From the IMG/VR virus record IMGVR_UViG_3300049846_001136, positions 1 through 24,573 of that record: a stretch of DNA of 24,573 nucleotides; one strand, written 5' to 3'. This document shows, one piece after another, positions 1 to 8,210 of the stretch. Under the pieces are notes generated by a model. The model saw only the letters and a program-made list of their open reading frames with translations, made no database searches and was not told the DNA's origin. Made by a program: the position numbers and the translations under genes. How positions within the stretch are numbered: position 1 is the stretch's first letter; each line of letters starts with the position of its first letter. This stretch comes from a virus.

Positions 1-330
1 ATCCTGTTTTGCATCAAGCGCTGATTGTAAATCAGTTTGGTCTGAAAGAGTTCCGCCTAAATCTCCCCAGTCAGAGGCTCCTCCACCGCCTGTAGTAACA
101 TCTGTAACCGTACCTGCGTCATCTTTAATTTTTAAATGCTTTGTGGCGTTATCGACATATAGCTTTGTGTATCCAGGCCCAGGAGTTGTAGGCTCTGTTG
201 AGTTTAATATCGCCACAGGAAGATCGGTATATAAAGTTGTACCATCATCAAGTAAGTTTGAATCCTGGATTTGAGGGTCCGAGCCGCTTAAGCCCTTATA
301 CTTTGGAACTTTATTGACTGTTAGCGCCAT
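1..330 (-). CDS. Tail fibre / structural appendage protein, N-terminal part (runs off left edge)
   Basis: The reading frame is open from the ATG at 330 to the left edge, giving 110 residues with no stop. It starts MALTVNKVPKYKGLSG and ends in a segment WGDLGGTLSDQTDLQSALDA. That WGD-LxGTLSDQTDLQSAL pattern is common in phage fibre and appendage proteins, where it often lies before a repetitive beta-structured shaft. A Gly run (GGGG) just before it looks like a linker. The start is supported by GGAG about 8 nt upstream. It overlaps the end of the preceding gene by 10 nt. Its position, last after the internal-protein genes, matches the fibre gene position in T7-like operons. The receptor-binding part, if present, lies outside the window. 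Confidence 0.8.
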   Translation of the reverse strand, partial: MALTVNKVPKYKGLSGSDPQIQDSNLLDDGTTLYTDLPVAILNSTEPTTPGPGYTKLYVDNATKHLKIKDDAGTVTDVTTGGGGASDWGDLGGTLSDQTDLQSALDAKQD

Positions 331-695
331 GAGTTTTTCTCCAATACTCTTTTTTGTTTAAGTAAATCAGAGATATTTCTATTTATCCTGATATAGTTTG
401 TAAGCTGAGCAAGTCTTGATGTGCCAATTGGCGGTTCCCCTAGTTTGTGTTGGAGTTCCTCTATCTTTTGAATAGTATCTCCAGGCATTCCATTTGATTT
501 AGCTTTGGCGTATTCATATATTTCTCGAAGCTCAGTTTGGTGCTTCTCTGAAGAATCAAAGAAGTCTACGTTCATAAACTTGTAGATGTCCATGGGAACA
601 CCCTGCCAAGAAGGTTCTGAGACCATCTGGGGAGTTGTGTGGTCATTAGATATAATAGGTTGTGGGGATGGGGCGGATTTGGCTAGACCTTCCAT
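321..695 (-). CDS. Hypothetical protein downstream of internal virion genes
   Basis: I do not recognise this protein. From the chosen start it has 124 residues. The N-terminal third is Pro/Ser-rich and probably unstructured. The rest is charged and helical-looking (LREIYEYAKAK, then IQKIEELQHKL), with a basic C-terminus. The frame also allows an ATG at 710, which would add five residues. I prefer 695 because GGAG lies 9 nt upstream, whereas nothing purine-rich precedes 710, and because the preceding 25-codon gene stops as TAATG exactly on this ATG, a usual coupling arrangement. Its place between putative ejection proteins and the fibre gene suggests a virion or assembly role, but this is inference only. 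Confidence 0.65.
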   Translation of the reverse strand: MEGLAKSAPSPQPIISNDHTTPQMVSEPSWQGVPMDIYKFMNVDFFDSSEKHQTELREIYEYAKAKSNGMPGDTIQKIEELQHKLGEPPIGTSRLAQLTNYIRINRNISDLLKQKRVLEKNSWR

Positions 696-772
696 TAAGA
701 AAGACTCCATCCAATTTTAAACATGAAAATAAATGCATAGATGAATATGACTACAAATACTATCTGCTTCAT
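695..772 (-). CDS. 25-residue single-span membrane peptide
   Basis: The frame reads MKQIVFVVIFIYAFIFMF followed by KIGWSLS and a TAA stop. Residues 4-18 are continuously hydrophobic, flanked by Lys2 and Lys19, as in a single transmembrane helix. The ATG overlaps the stop of the upstream 420-residue gene as ATGA, and its own stop overlaps the next start as TAATG, so it fits the operon's coupling on both sides. The function is unknown. A lysis accessory, pinholin-like or virion membrane peptide is possible, but it is shorter than characterised holins. It could instead be only a coupling leader. Position and hydrophobicity are the only evidence. Confidence 0.5.
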   Translation of the reverse strand: MKQIVFVVIFIYAFIFMFKIGWSLS

Positions 773-2031
773 TCTCCACCATCTCTCTTATAAAGTTTCC
801 CACCTACATATCCACCTATTCCACCAATAGCACCACCAAATAATGCTGCGCTTCCAGCATGTTGAGTTAATCCCTTCATCATGAGCCATCTATTAAATGA
901 GTTCATAGATGCTTCTGCGCCACCTATCAAGGCTCTGTTATCTCCGCCAGCAGTTTTTAAGATATCAAGAGCTTTTCTTGGGGTTGAAACATAAGGATTT
1001 TTAAGCGACTTAGATAACTCTCCACCCCTTGTAGCAAATTGTGTATTTCTATCTATAAGTTTGTTTCTAAGATAAGATTCAGCCCTTGTAATTTTGGTAA
1101 AAATGTTCTCAGCCTTTATTAAATCATCTGCTTCTTTTGAAGTTTTCGTTGCCCCTCTTACAGCTTTATGAAAAGCATTGGCAAGTTTTCCATAGGCCTC
1201 GTTATAATCAACAGTGGCAATCGTCTCTTCTGGTGTGCCCTTGTTAAATTTTGATGGTGCATATTTTCCTAAAACCTGCTTCACCCTTCTCAAAGAATCT
1301 ATTGTAAATTTGCCGACTTCATTTATCTCAGGAACTTCTTTTTTGATTTTATCAACAACAGCCTTGGGCAGGTCTTTTATAGCGTCTAACGCATCATCTG
1401 TGTACACAGAAACATTTTTATAAGGAGCTAATAGTTGATTTATCTTAGTACCAGAAATGCTTAATGCTTGCTCTCCAGCTTTGAGGATATCTTCTGATGC
1501 GCCTTCCATCTTCAAATCAGCCTTAGTGGTTAATTTTCCAAAGAACTTGTTCACTCTTGATAAGGCCGCAGCGGGAGCTAACATCTCAACTCCAAAACCA
1601 AGAAGACCAGCAGCATTCTTTTCCATTCCAGCACCTCTATAAACATCACCGAGGCGCCCTTGTTTCTGCAAAGTAAATCCTTTATATGCTTCTTCTGCAA
1701 GCTGACTAGGATTAAAATTACCCTGTTGCATTTGAAGCATTGGATTAGATATTCCAGAAACAACAGATGTCATAGGCATACCTGCTGTTTTTAATACTCC
1801 AAGACCTTTACGCATAGGATTTAGAGAAGCCATATCAGCCGCTGTATCCATGAGATAGTCACCACGCTTGGTTATATCACTTTGAATATCTTGACCAACT
1901 CTCTTTGTCATATCAAGATAATCTTCTTTAGGGGTAGATGTATCTACTGAAGTAGATGCTTGTGGCTGACTACGCCTAATGGTAACTACCTCACCAGTAA
2001 GTTTATTTCTTATCTTCATAGTCTCACTCAT
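769..2031 (-). CDS. Putative internal virion / DNA ejection protein (420 aa)
   Basis: I recognise no named family. The protein is 420 residues, Ala/Lys/Gly-rich and largely helical-looking. It has a polar N-terminal ~70 residues, a hydrophobic patch near 140-160 (LLGFGVEMLAPAAALSRV) and a C-terminal glycine-zipper-like segment (ALFGGAIGGIGGYVGGKLYK) that could insert into a membrane. Such segments are seen in ejected virion proteins. The gene is the third of three consecutive genes between the nozzle/GNAT genes and the fibre gene, the place of gp14-gp15-gp16 in T7. Unlike T7 gp16, no lytic transglycosylase motif is visible and the protein is much shorter. It overlaps the upstream gene by 8 nt and the next small gene by 4 nt. 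Confidence 0.6.
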   Translation of the reverse strand: MSETMKIRNKLTGEVVTIRRSQPQASTSVDTSTPKEDYLDMTKRVGQDIQSDITKRGDYLMDTAADMASLNPMRKGLGVLKTAGMPMTSVVSGISNPMLQMQQGNFNPSQLAEEAYKGFTLQKQGRLGDVYRGAGMEKNAAGLLGFGVEMLAPAAALSRVNKFFGKLTTKADLKMEGASEDILKAGEQALSISGTKINQLLAPYKNVSVYTDDALDAIKDLPKAVVDKIKKEVPEINEVGKFTIDSLRRVKQVLGKYAPSKFNKGTPEETIATVDYNEAYGKLANAFHKAVRGATKTSKEADDLIKAENIFTKITRAESYLRNKLIDRNTQFATRGGELSKSLKNPYVSTPRKALDILKTAGGDNRALIGGAEASMNSFNRWLMMKGLTQHAGSAALFGGAIGGIGGYVGGKLYKRDGGE

Positions 2032-3064
2032 TAACTATCTCCCAGCCTTCAGGAATACCAAGAGCTTTACTTTTTAGTTCTGGAAACTTTGAATAAACTT
2101 TCTTAGCAATTTTAGTAGATATCTCATGTCCTGATGATTCAAGTTCTTGTAGAACTTTTGTTATATCACCACCTTTATCAGCTAAATCAATTAATCTATT
2201 TGCGGCTAGATTAACATTCGTATCTGTTGGATGTTTTAATGCTGATACCATAGCGCTAGCATAAGTATCTCTATCTTTGTCTGTAACTTTTCCACCTTCT
2301 ACTAACTTTGCTTGGGCATTAGCAAGAACTGGGAGTTCAGTTTGAAATGATTTAGTTATTGGTAATTCATCAAAAGCATTAGCTATTAATGCCCCCTTTC
2401 TATCAATCCATCCTTTTGTTCCGCTAGCACCTATATCTGGGTATTTAGATTTTAATTCATCATAAGATTCTGTAAATCTTTCAAATAATCTTTTTGTCCC
2501 AGTAACTTGTTCCTCAGATGATTGTTGCGCATCTTGCTGTTTTTCAAGTTTTTTACTAACCAAGCCTTTTTGAATATCAAGATTAGCTTGTTCAATTGGG
2601 TTAAGTGTTTGTTTCTGAGAACCAAGAGTAATATTTCCAACCTTCATAGATTTTGGTCCAAATCCAATACCACTACCCATGATTGGAGCTACAACGCCAG
2701 GGCGTATGCTTTGTGAATTAATCTGTGGTCTATTACCTCCAAGATAATCTGGGATAGTAGATTCAGGAGGTGTCATAGGGCTTTGACCTATGGGAGAAGA
2801 TTTGCCTTGTGAAAATGCCATGAGTCTTTCAGCTGCAGATGAATCCCCAAGCATTGCCATAGTAGAAGCGAGTTTTGCAGCTTGTATTTGTGGATCAGAT
2901 TCTATTCTAAGCTTTTCAGCCTCAGCTTCCATCTGCTGTCTCTTACTCTGAGCATCAAGATAATTAGCATAGGTATTTCCTCTCTGACCGTAGATACCGG
3001 CAATTGAATCGCCTCCTACCATTAGAGCTGATGCGATAGCTTGCTTAATTTTATTTTCAGCCAT
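2024..3064 (-). CDS. Putative internal virion protein (346 aa)
   Basis: No named family is recognised. The N-terminus (MAENKIKQAIASALMVGGDSIAG) contains a short Ala/Gly-rich semi-hydrophobic stretch, followed by a helical, Gln/Ala/Glu-rich segment around residues 38-70. A Pro/Ser/Gly-rich low-complexity linker spans about 85-135, and the C-terminal half (about 160-346) is charged and helical. The order (small membrane-active-looking N-terminus, linker, helical body) and the setting between two other candidate ejection proteins suggest a structural or ejected role by position. The start overlaps the stop of the upstream gene by one base. The function is inferred from synteny only. Confidence 0.55.
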   Translation of the reverse strand: MAENKIKQAIASALMVGGDSIAGIYGQRGNTYANYLDAQSKRQQMEAEAEKLRIESDPQIQAAKLASTMAMLGDSSAAERLMAFSQGKSSPIGQSPMTPPESTIPDYLGGNRPQINSQSIRPGVVAPIMGSGIGFGPKSMKVGNITLGSQKQTLNPIEQANLDIQKGLVSKKLEKQQDAQQSSEEQVTGTKRLFERFTESYDELKSKYPDIGASGTKGWIDRKGALIANAFDELPITKSFQTELPVLANAQAKLVEGGKVTDKDRDTYASAMVSALKHPTDTNVNLAANRLIDLADKGGDITKVLQELESSGHEISTKIAKKVYSKFPELKSKALGIPEGWEIVNE

Positions 3065-3726
3065 TATAAACCTCCAAGGAATGCGCCGCCCATTCCCATT
3101 CCTGCGGCTATAAGACCATAACGCCCTTTAAGGTTTTCTTGAGCCATAGCGCCATTTGACCCATACATATTTCCATAAAGATTAGAATAACTTCCATACC
3201 CTTGCATATTATTATTAGCCACCTGTCCATAGTTATAGCCTTCAGAGGCGCTTTTGAAGTTAGGCGCTTGGGCTTGAGTGAGTGGTTGTCGACCTGTAAG
3301 GCTTAACGCCATATTCTGATAATACTGCTTATACTGTTCATTCTGATTCACAAGTCCTCTAGATACATAATCAGCGCCGATACCACTTCCAGCATTTGGC
3401 CCAATCTCAGACCTTAAAGTATCTAAGTATTGAGCGCGAATTGCCTCAGGAACCGCAGAATCCATTCCAGACTGAGCTTGATTAGTTAATGTCTCATTTA
3501 GTTTTTGAATCCCTGGGTATAAATTCTCATTTGTATTTTTCATAAGCTCCGCATATTTCGGGGCATACTGAGTTGTTAAATCAAGTTGTTGCTGGGCATA
3601 CTTTGGATTATAGTCAAGTTCGGCCTGATACATAGCCGGGAGATTCTGGATATAATCCTGTATATTCTGAGACGTACTAGGCGCTGCAGGAGGAGTTGGA
3701 GTTTGAATTGTAGTTTTTCCGCCCAT
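3064..3726 (-). CDS. Putative internal virion protein, Gln/Tyr/Asn-rich (220 aa)
   Basis: The protein starts MGGKTTIQTPTPPAAPSTSQ, a Gly-Gly then Pro/Thr-rich opening often seen in small phage structural proteins preceding ejection genes. The middle is rich in Gln, Tyr and Asn (for example PKYAQQQLDLTTQYAPKYAEL). Residues 150-195 are low-complexity Tyr/Gly/Asn/Met. The C-terminus is a short glycine-rich hydrophobic tail (AAGMGMGGAFLGGL). It contains no catalytic motif. Position corresponds to T7 gp14 (first of the internal proteins after the gp13-like gene). The identification rests on synteny and composition rather than family recognition. Confidence 0.55.
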   Translation of the reverse strand: MGGKTTIQTPTPPAAPSTSQNIQDYIQNLPAMYQAELDYNPKYAQQQLDLTTQYAPKYAELMKNTNENLYPGIQKLNETLTNQAQSGMDSAVPEAIRAQYLDTLRSEIGPNAGSGIGADYVSRGLVNQNEQYKQYYQNMALSLTGRQPLTQAQAPNFKSASEGYNYGQVANNNMQGYGSYSNLYGNMYGSNGAMAQENLKGRYGLIAAGMGMGGAFLGGL

Positions 3727-4083
3727 TTATTTTCCTTTCATGAATTTTGATAAACTATATGCCTTGGGCGGTCTTTTAGGATACTTTAACGCCCTTTCAA
3801 GTCTAAAGAACCTAAGGTAAGGAAATTTGTGCCAAGAATGAATAATAAGTTGTTTAATCATTCCTTTGCGTTCCATGTCCTTTCTCACTATTAAATCAAG
3901 TACATGGGCGCATTCCCCATTCACATTAAATCTAACAAGCCCTGATATTCCAATAGAGTCATGCAAAACTGTAATTGTCCCATAGGAAATATGCTTTAAG
4001 ATGGCGTCATTAAGTATCTCACTATCGGATAAAGGTCTGTAATTTAAATAAAATTGTTCTATTTCAGAAATAACTTCTATCAA
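3727..4083 (-). CDS. GNAT-like protein, candidate counterpart of T7 gp13
   Basis: This 118-residue protein has an acetyltransferase-like layout. Beta-type strands TITVLHD and ISGLVRFNV (about 36-54) are followed by HVLDLIVRKDMERKGMIKQLI (60-80), which resembles GNAT motif A, where an R-x-x-G-x-G/A loop binds acetyl-CoA. Here the loop reads RKGMIK, so cofactor binding may be lost. T7 gp13, to my knowledge, belongs to a GNAT-fold family and lies directly after the nozzle genes and before the internal proteins, as here. The start codon is TTG: TTGA overlaps the upstream TGA stop and GGAG lies about 8 nt upstream. The role is probably virion assembly rather than acetylation (inference). Confidence 0.5.
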   Translation of the reverse strand: MIEVISEIEQFYLNYRPLSDSEILNDAILKHISYGTITVLHDSIGISGLVRFNVNGECAHVLDLIVRKDMERKGMIKQLIIHSWHKFPYLRFFRLERALKYPKRPPKAYSLSKFMKGK

Positions 4084-4895
4084 GCCTTTATCTCCGTAAT
4101 TGTTATTGAAGATGCTGAAACACCTCCAAATAATTGAGTCCCGGAATTATCCCCATTAAAATAGTGAGTTCCGGAAGAAGCCCCTATTCTTACTTTAAAA
4201 GTTGTTGCTGATGTTGTGCCGGCGGTCATGTAATGTTTTAGATGAAATACACCAACCTCACTCGTTGTAGCTAAATCATCCCTAACAGCGGCTAAAGCAT
4301 TAGCTGTAGAATCTTGAAATAATGCACAAGCCATTCCAGATGTTCCAGCTCTTGATGAGCAACATATAACGTCTATAAGGAGTTTATTAGAAGAGCTACT
4401 TGGAGTTATCGCTAAAGTCATTACTTGCGTCCCTTCAGTATTCTGTGGGATTGTATTATCAAGAGGAATCGCGGTAGAGCATGTGGCAACAGCTCCTGCC
4501 ATAGTATTAACTACTTGAACTACCATACCGGCAACAGCAGTTGTCGAGGGGGTTACAAGAGTTCCATCATCTCTTACATATTTAGTTCCATCTGGAGTAC
4601 CACTTGCTAAATTAGCGATTGGTATAATTCCTGCCCCACTTGGAGTTGAAGCAAGCCCTGTTAGGGATGAGCCATGAACCTTAGAAGCAGTAGTTATTTG
4701 AGCAAGTTGTGTATCAAGAATGTTTGCAGAAGCGGATAGTTGTGTTCCTACAATTCCAGCAGATGAAGATAAATCGCTTGTAGTTAGTGTTCCAGACAAA
4801 GTTCCTGTGGCGGTATCTATTAGATTATGAAAATCAGTCTTTGATGCTGAGTCGGGAAGAGAACTTCCCCTTGTAATTGTGATAGTCGCAGACAC
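4080..4895 (-). CDS. Tail fibre/appendage-like structural protein with C-terminal beta domain
   Basis: The 271-residue protein is Ser/Thr/Ala-rich. The N-terminal ~110 residues are repetitive (TTSDLSSSAGIVGTQLSASA, ILDTQLAQ) as in phage fibre shafts. GTKYVRDDGTLVTP near 102-115 is a common phage fibre linker. The C-terminal ~150 residues contain PLDNTIPQNTEGTQVMTLAI and PSSSSNKLLIDV, recognisable from a beta-sandwich domain found at the ends of many environmental phage appendage proteins. The start is GTG, preceded by AGGAG about 8 nt upstream; no ATG is available at this position. It sits between the nozzle gene and the gp13-like gene and overlaps the latter by 4 nt. It probably attaches to the tail nozzle (inference). 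Confidence 0.7.
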   Translation of the reverse strand: MSATITITRGSSLPDSASKTDFHNLIDTATGTLSGTLTTSDLSSSAGIVGTQLSASANILDTQLAQITTASKVHGSSLTGLASTPSGAGIIPIANLASGTPDGTKYVRDDGTLVTPSTTAVAGMVVQVVNTMAGAVATCSTAIPLDNTIPQNTEGTQVMTLAITPSSSSNKLLIDVICCSSRAGTSGMACALFQDSTANALAAVRDDLATTSEVGVFHLKHYMTAGTTSATTFKVRIGASSGTHYFNGDNSGTQLFGGVSASSITITEIKA

Positions 4896-4897
4896 TA

Positions 4898-6559
4898 TTA
4901 TATCTCCTCTTCTGGATCATACTCTTGCGGAATAGCCGTAAGAGATGTTTCGTAAATTGTTATATCATCTGAATTATCCGTTACTTCGTTGTGTTCAATC
5001 TTATGCCTAAACGTATACCATTCTCCGTAAGAATCAAGAGGGAATTTTTTATACGCTAAAGCGTCTGTTCCAAAGATGATAGGAAATGACGTAGGGAAAG
5101 TAATTACATTCGTTGACACATCAAGATAGCCTAGAAGATTGTAAGAGCCATTATCAAAAGAGCCGTAAACGGAAACGTTATAATCCCCAATTGGTTTTGC
5201 AACTACTTTAAGCTCCCCAGCATATTTCTTTATTAATGGAAATCCTAAATCTTCATTCCTTGATTCCTCAATAAAATGTATTGGATTGCCATTATCCGTT
5301 GCGCCATACCAGCCCCTAAAAACTTTCCCAAGAGAATCATCTACATAGGTTATAAATCCATCATCATCTGTTACGGCATTTCCATTTTCATCATATAGAA
5401 TTAAAGAATCTCCATGAGAAATTCCAAAGTATAATCTTTCTTCACCTGATACTTTGAATTTTGCCCATGCGCCTACATTCCACCCATCAATAACCATCCA
5501 GCCGGATGTAGCAGGATAATAAACCCAAACTTGGTTGTTATAAGTCGAACCATTTACTGGAAGCGCAATAAAGTATTTATTATCCCAGTAGATAGAACAG
5601 GCTTTATGAATATAATTCCATGAGATTGATTCAAATTCTGTTTTTAGTTTATAGGATAAAGGGAGTGTTTGCCCATACTGTAATTTATCTTGAACTGTCC
5701 TCTTTATTCCTCTTACTCCATCAAAGGCAAGATAGAGATAATCATCCCCAACCTGTTTAAATGTTTCACCCGCAACACAACCATATTCACTAATCTTCTC
5801 TGGCTTATCGGTGGCTACAGGTACATCTGATGGGTTTAGACCCCATACTTGGTCTTTGCCTACAACAAGAAGCCCTAAATCACGAGTCCCAACAAGAGCT
5901 CTTTCTTCCCCCACAGGAATCCTAAAGTAATTAGTTGTTCTGTCAAACCCTGTAGCGTAGTTTGACGGTGAGGCATCTGAGAAATAGAGTAGGTCTGATT
6001 TAAGCGCCCAAACTCTGTTACGATAAGGCTCCATAACAATAGTCTTTGGAGGAGATGTATTAGTATCTCCTAGGTTTGTCATGGTATAGGTTCCTGGGGC
6101 CATTTGAAATACGTTATCTGTTCCGTTAGATATTAAGGCCACATCCCCTGTGCCTGTTTTATATGCCTTAATCATCTTAGTGATAAGGCCTGTAGTGAAG
6201 TCTGTCTTTACATTTGAGAAACTCCCTGAGCCTGTCCAGCGCCTTAGATAAGTTCCATCTGTTGTAAGTAGATTGGCCTGGGCGCCTTGGGGCTCATAAC
6301 CAAACATACCTGTTATAAAACTTGTGCTAAATTCTTCTATAAGAGTTCTCCCTGGGCGCCTTCTTCTTTCTCCTGGAATAACTAAATCTATATTTCTTAT
6401 ATTCTTAGCTTCATTCTGCGCTATAACATTCGCATGTTGCCTTGTATTCATACCTCCAGTAAGATCACGCCTTATAATTGATGCTCTGGAATCATCTGTG
6501 CCTATAAAAGTTCTTGGGGCTACATCACGGCGTTGAAATAGAGTTTTTCTACGAGGCAT
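4898..6559 (-). CDS. Tail nozzle / stabilisation-type beta-propeller protein
   Basis: This 553-residue protein has an N-terminal block (RRDLTGGMNTRQHANVIAQN then RNIDLVIPGERRRRPG) characteristic of phage tail nozzle and packaged-DNA-stabilisation proteins, in which 'GGMN', 'N.d' and 'G..r.RpG' recur. The rest is a run of beta-rich, aromatic repeats with RNRVWALKSDLLYFSDAS, QVWGLNPSDVP, YDENGNAVTDDDG and HKACSIYWDNKYFIALPV, consistent with blades of a propeller. It would cap the short tail below the adaptor ring. The ATG overlaps the adaptor stop by one base (TAATG). No depolymerase motif is visible. Family-level placement is fairly secure; the exact homologue (T7 gp12-like versus P22 gp10-like) is not decided. 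Confidence 0.75.
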   Translation of the reverse strand: MPRRKTLFQRRDVAPRTFIGTDDSRASIIRRDLTGGMNTRQHANVIAQNEAKNIRNIDLVIPGERRRRPGRTLIEEFSTSFITGMFGYEPQGAQANLLTTDGTYLRRWTGSGSFSNVKTDFTTGLITKMIKAYKTGTGDVALISNGTDNVFQMAPGTYTMTNLGDTNTSPPKTIVMEPYRNRVWALKSDLLYFSDASPSNYATGFDRTTNYFRIPVGEERALVGTRDLGLLVVGKDQVWGLNPSDVPVATDKPEKISEYGCVAGETFKQVGDDYLYLAFDGVRGIKRTVQDKLQYGQTLPLSYKLKTEFESISWNYIHKACSIYWDNKYFIALPVNGSTYNNQVWVYYPATSGWMVIDGWNVGAWAKFKVSGEERLYFGISHGDSLILYDENGNAVTDDDGFITYVDDSLGKVFRGWYGATDNGNPIHFIEESRNEDLGFPLIKKYAGELKVVAKPIGDYNVSVYGSFDNGSYNLLGYLDVSTNVITFPTSFPIIFGTDALAYKKFPLDSYGEWYTFRHKIEHNEVTDNSDDITIYETSLTAIPQEYDPEEEI

Positions 6560-7515
6560 TAAAACACACCATATCTTGAATCATTAACATTTGAATTTGA
6601 TTCATGGTATCTATATGACTGAGGCCGAAACAAATTAAGCTTATTTGGCTGGTTCTCTGTGTCAAAGAGAAGGTTAGCAAGTCTCTTTTCAAATATTATA
6701 TCCATGTCTGCCGCCTTTGAGAATTGGCGCTTAAACCTCCAGGCATCTGCTGTAGCGCCTGCCTCAAGAATATCGGCACAATCAATAATAGGGTAATCAT
6801 AATCTTGAACCATTGGAAGCATCTTTGGAATGTAGATAACATCAATAGTTAATGTTGCATTTGGGATATTAACCAACCTCATAACTTTAACTCTGTACTC
6901 AAGCATAGCCCTTGACATAACAGCTATTGTTTTTGCGCCAGAATTTGATGTTACTGTAATAGTGCCGGATGTTAACGCTGATTTTGATACTGAAACTATT
7001 CTGCTAAATGATTTTGTGGTAGATACAGTTGTAGTTCCATTAATTTGTTTCTGCTCATAATCTTCATAACCATTTGAATCAAAACCCTTTACATACATTA
7101 TTTGTGAGGTATCGCTTGCGGATGAGGACACAAAACTAATAACACTTGCGGATGAAGGTTGCTCTTGATAAGTTTTATCCAGAATAACATACTGCTTAAC
7201 AACACCTGTATCATCTGTAGAGTACGGGTTAAGCATAACATTTGACTGTGAATCTACTCTTGAGAGATTTACCTTATTCGTAGCATCTCTAACAATGATT
7301 TCCTTTCCAAAGTCGCTAGGAAGTATATAATCCTCTGTCCCGGATGTTGTGCTAAATGAATAATCAGCACGATTTACATCAAGAATGTTTGTGCGCTTTA
7401 ATACCTCAGCCATACGGTCATTGATATAGCTTTTTATAAGGCTACTCATAGCCGAGGTAGAATCTCCTATCATAAGCCCTACATTATTGGTAATTGTCGC
7501 AAAAGTTCTATTCAT
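6559..7515 (-). CDS. Head-to-tail adaptor (SU10 adaptor-like / tail tubular A-like)
   Basis: The 318-residue protein begins with a helical segment (MSSLIKSYINDRMAEVLKR, about 23-41), followed by YSFSTTSGTEDYILPSDFGKEIIV, the typical 'y.f.T..g...Y.LP.df' strand pair of phage adaptor proteins. A Ser/Thr-rich beta insertion lies around 125-200. The C-terminal helical part (DYPIIDCADILEAGATADAWRF) matches the ring-forming helices of adaptors, and the last 40 residues are extended. Adaptors of this type bind the portal ring and seat the nozzle. It lies directly before the nozzle gene. ATGA couples it to the preceding glycosyltransferase gene, so the cargo block is in the same transcription unit. 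Confidence 0.75.
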   Translation of the reverse strand: MNRTFATITNNVGLMIGDSTSAMSSLIKSYINDRMAEVLKRTNILDVNRADYSFSTTSGTEDYILPSDFGKEIIVRDATNKVNLSRVDSQSNVMLNPYSTDDTGVVKQYVILDKTYQEQPSSASVISFVSSSASDTSQIMYVKGFDSNGYEDYEQKQINGTTTVSTTKSFSRIVSVSKSALTSGTITVTSNSGAKTIAVMSRAMLEYRVKVMRLVNIPNATLTIDVIYIPKMLPMVQDYDYPIIDCADILEAGATADAWRFKRQFSKAADMDIIFEKRLANLLFDTENQPNKLNLFRPQSYRYHESNSNVNDSRYGVF

Positions 7516-8210
7516 GCCGTTTCTATGTCCTTTAATTCTGATTTAAAATCTTTATAGCCGCAGAAAGCCATGAAACTTTCAAGTTCTAAGTTCTTGGATA
7601 TAGGCTTTGTGCCATTAAATAACCTTACTTGGTCTTTATGTTTAGCGCTATTTCTCCAATAGATATCTTTAAAAGGTTGTAGGAATTTAAAGTGATGAAT
7701 AGATATTTGAGAGGATAAATCTTTCCAAGGGTTTGTAATGCATCTAGTTACGAAGAATTTAACAGATGGTTTTACAAGGGCAAGAGGCGTATTGCCCTCA
7801 TCATAGAGAGCTATAGTTGATAAATCATTAAAGTATGGTATTGTTCTCACTCCAAACGCTTCCATTTCTGGAGTTTGGACGGCGAGCTCCAATATACGCC
7901 TTTGGTCTCCTAATAACATTATTTCATCCGAGTCAAGTAAAAAGACATAATCACAGTCTTTTAGAGCATTCATAGCCATATTTCTTTGATTGTGCTCAGA
8001 ATCTCTTGCCCAGTTTCCACGTAATATTTCTAGGTTATCTAAATTAGCCCTCTCGCATATCTCTATAGTATTATCTTCCTGGCTTTGCGTATCATCCCAG
8101 GGCATTGTTGAGTTTGTAACAAGAATTCTATCCATCCATGAGACACTGCTAAGGACCGCTGGAAGAAAGTGAGTAAGTTTATAACAAGGAATATGGACTC
8201 CTATTCGCAA
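7512..8210 (-). CDS. GT2-like glycosyltransferase
   Basis: The 232-residue protein opens MRIGVHIPCYKLTHFLPAVL, a short GT-A start. HNQRNMAMNALKDCDYVFLLDSDE (73-96) follows, with the D-x-D metal site at Asp93-Asp95 and the 'R-N' helix that precedes it in GT2-type enzymes. The nucleotide-sugar-binding beta strands are short. The size is enough for a single catalytic domain. The donor and acceptor are unknown. The start codon is TTG at 8210 and overlaps the stop of the preceding gene by 10 nt; GAG lies 8 nt upstream. No membrane segment is seen, so it should act in the cytoplasm. It is the last of four consecutive transferase genes. Confidence 0.75.
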   Translation of the reverse strand: MRIGVHIPCYKLTHFLPAVLSSVSWMDRILVTNSTMPWDDTQSQEDNTIEICERANLDNLEILRGNWARDSEHNQRNMAMNALKDCDYVFLLDSDEIMLLGDQRRILELAVQTPEMEAFGVRTIPYFNDLSTIALYDEGNTPLALVKPSVKFFVTRCITNPWKDLSSQISIHHFKFLQPFKDIYWRNSAKHKDQVRLFNGTKPISKNLELESFMAFCGYKDFKSELKDIETA

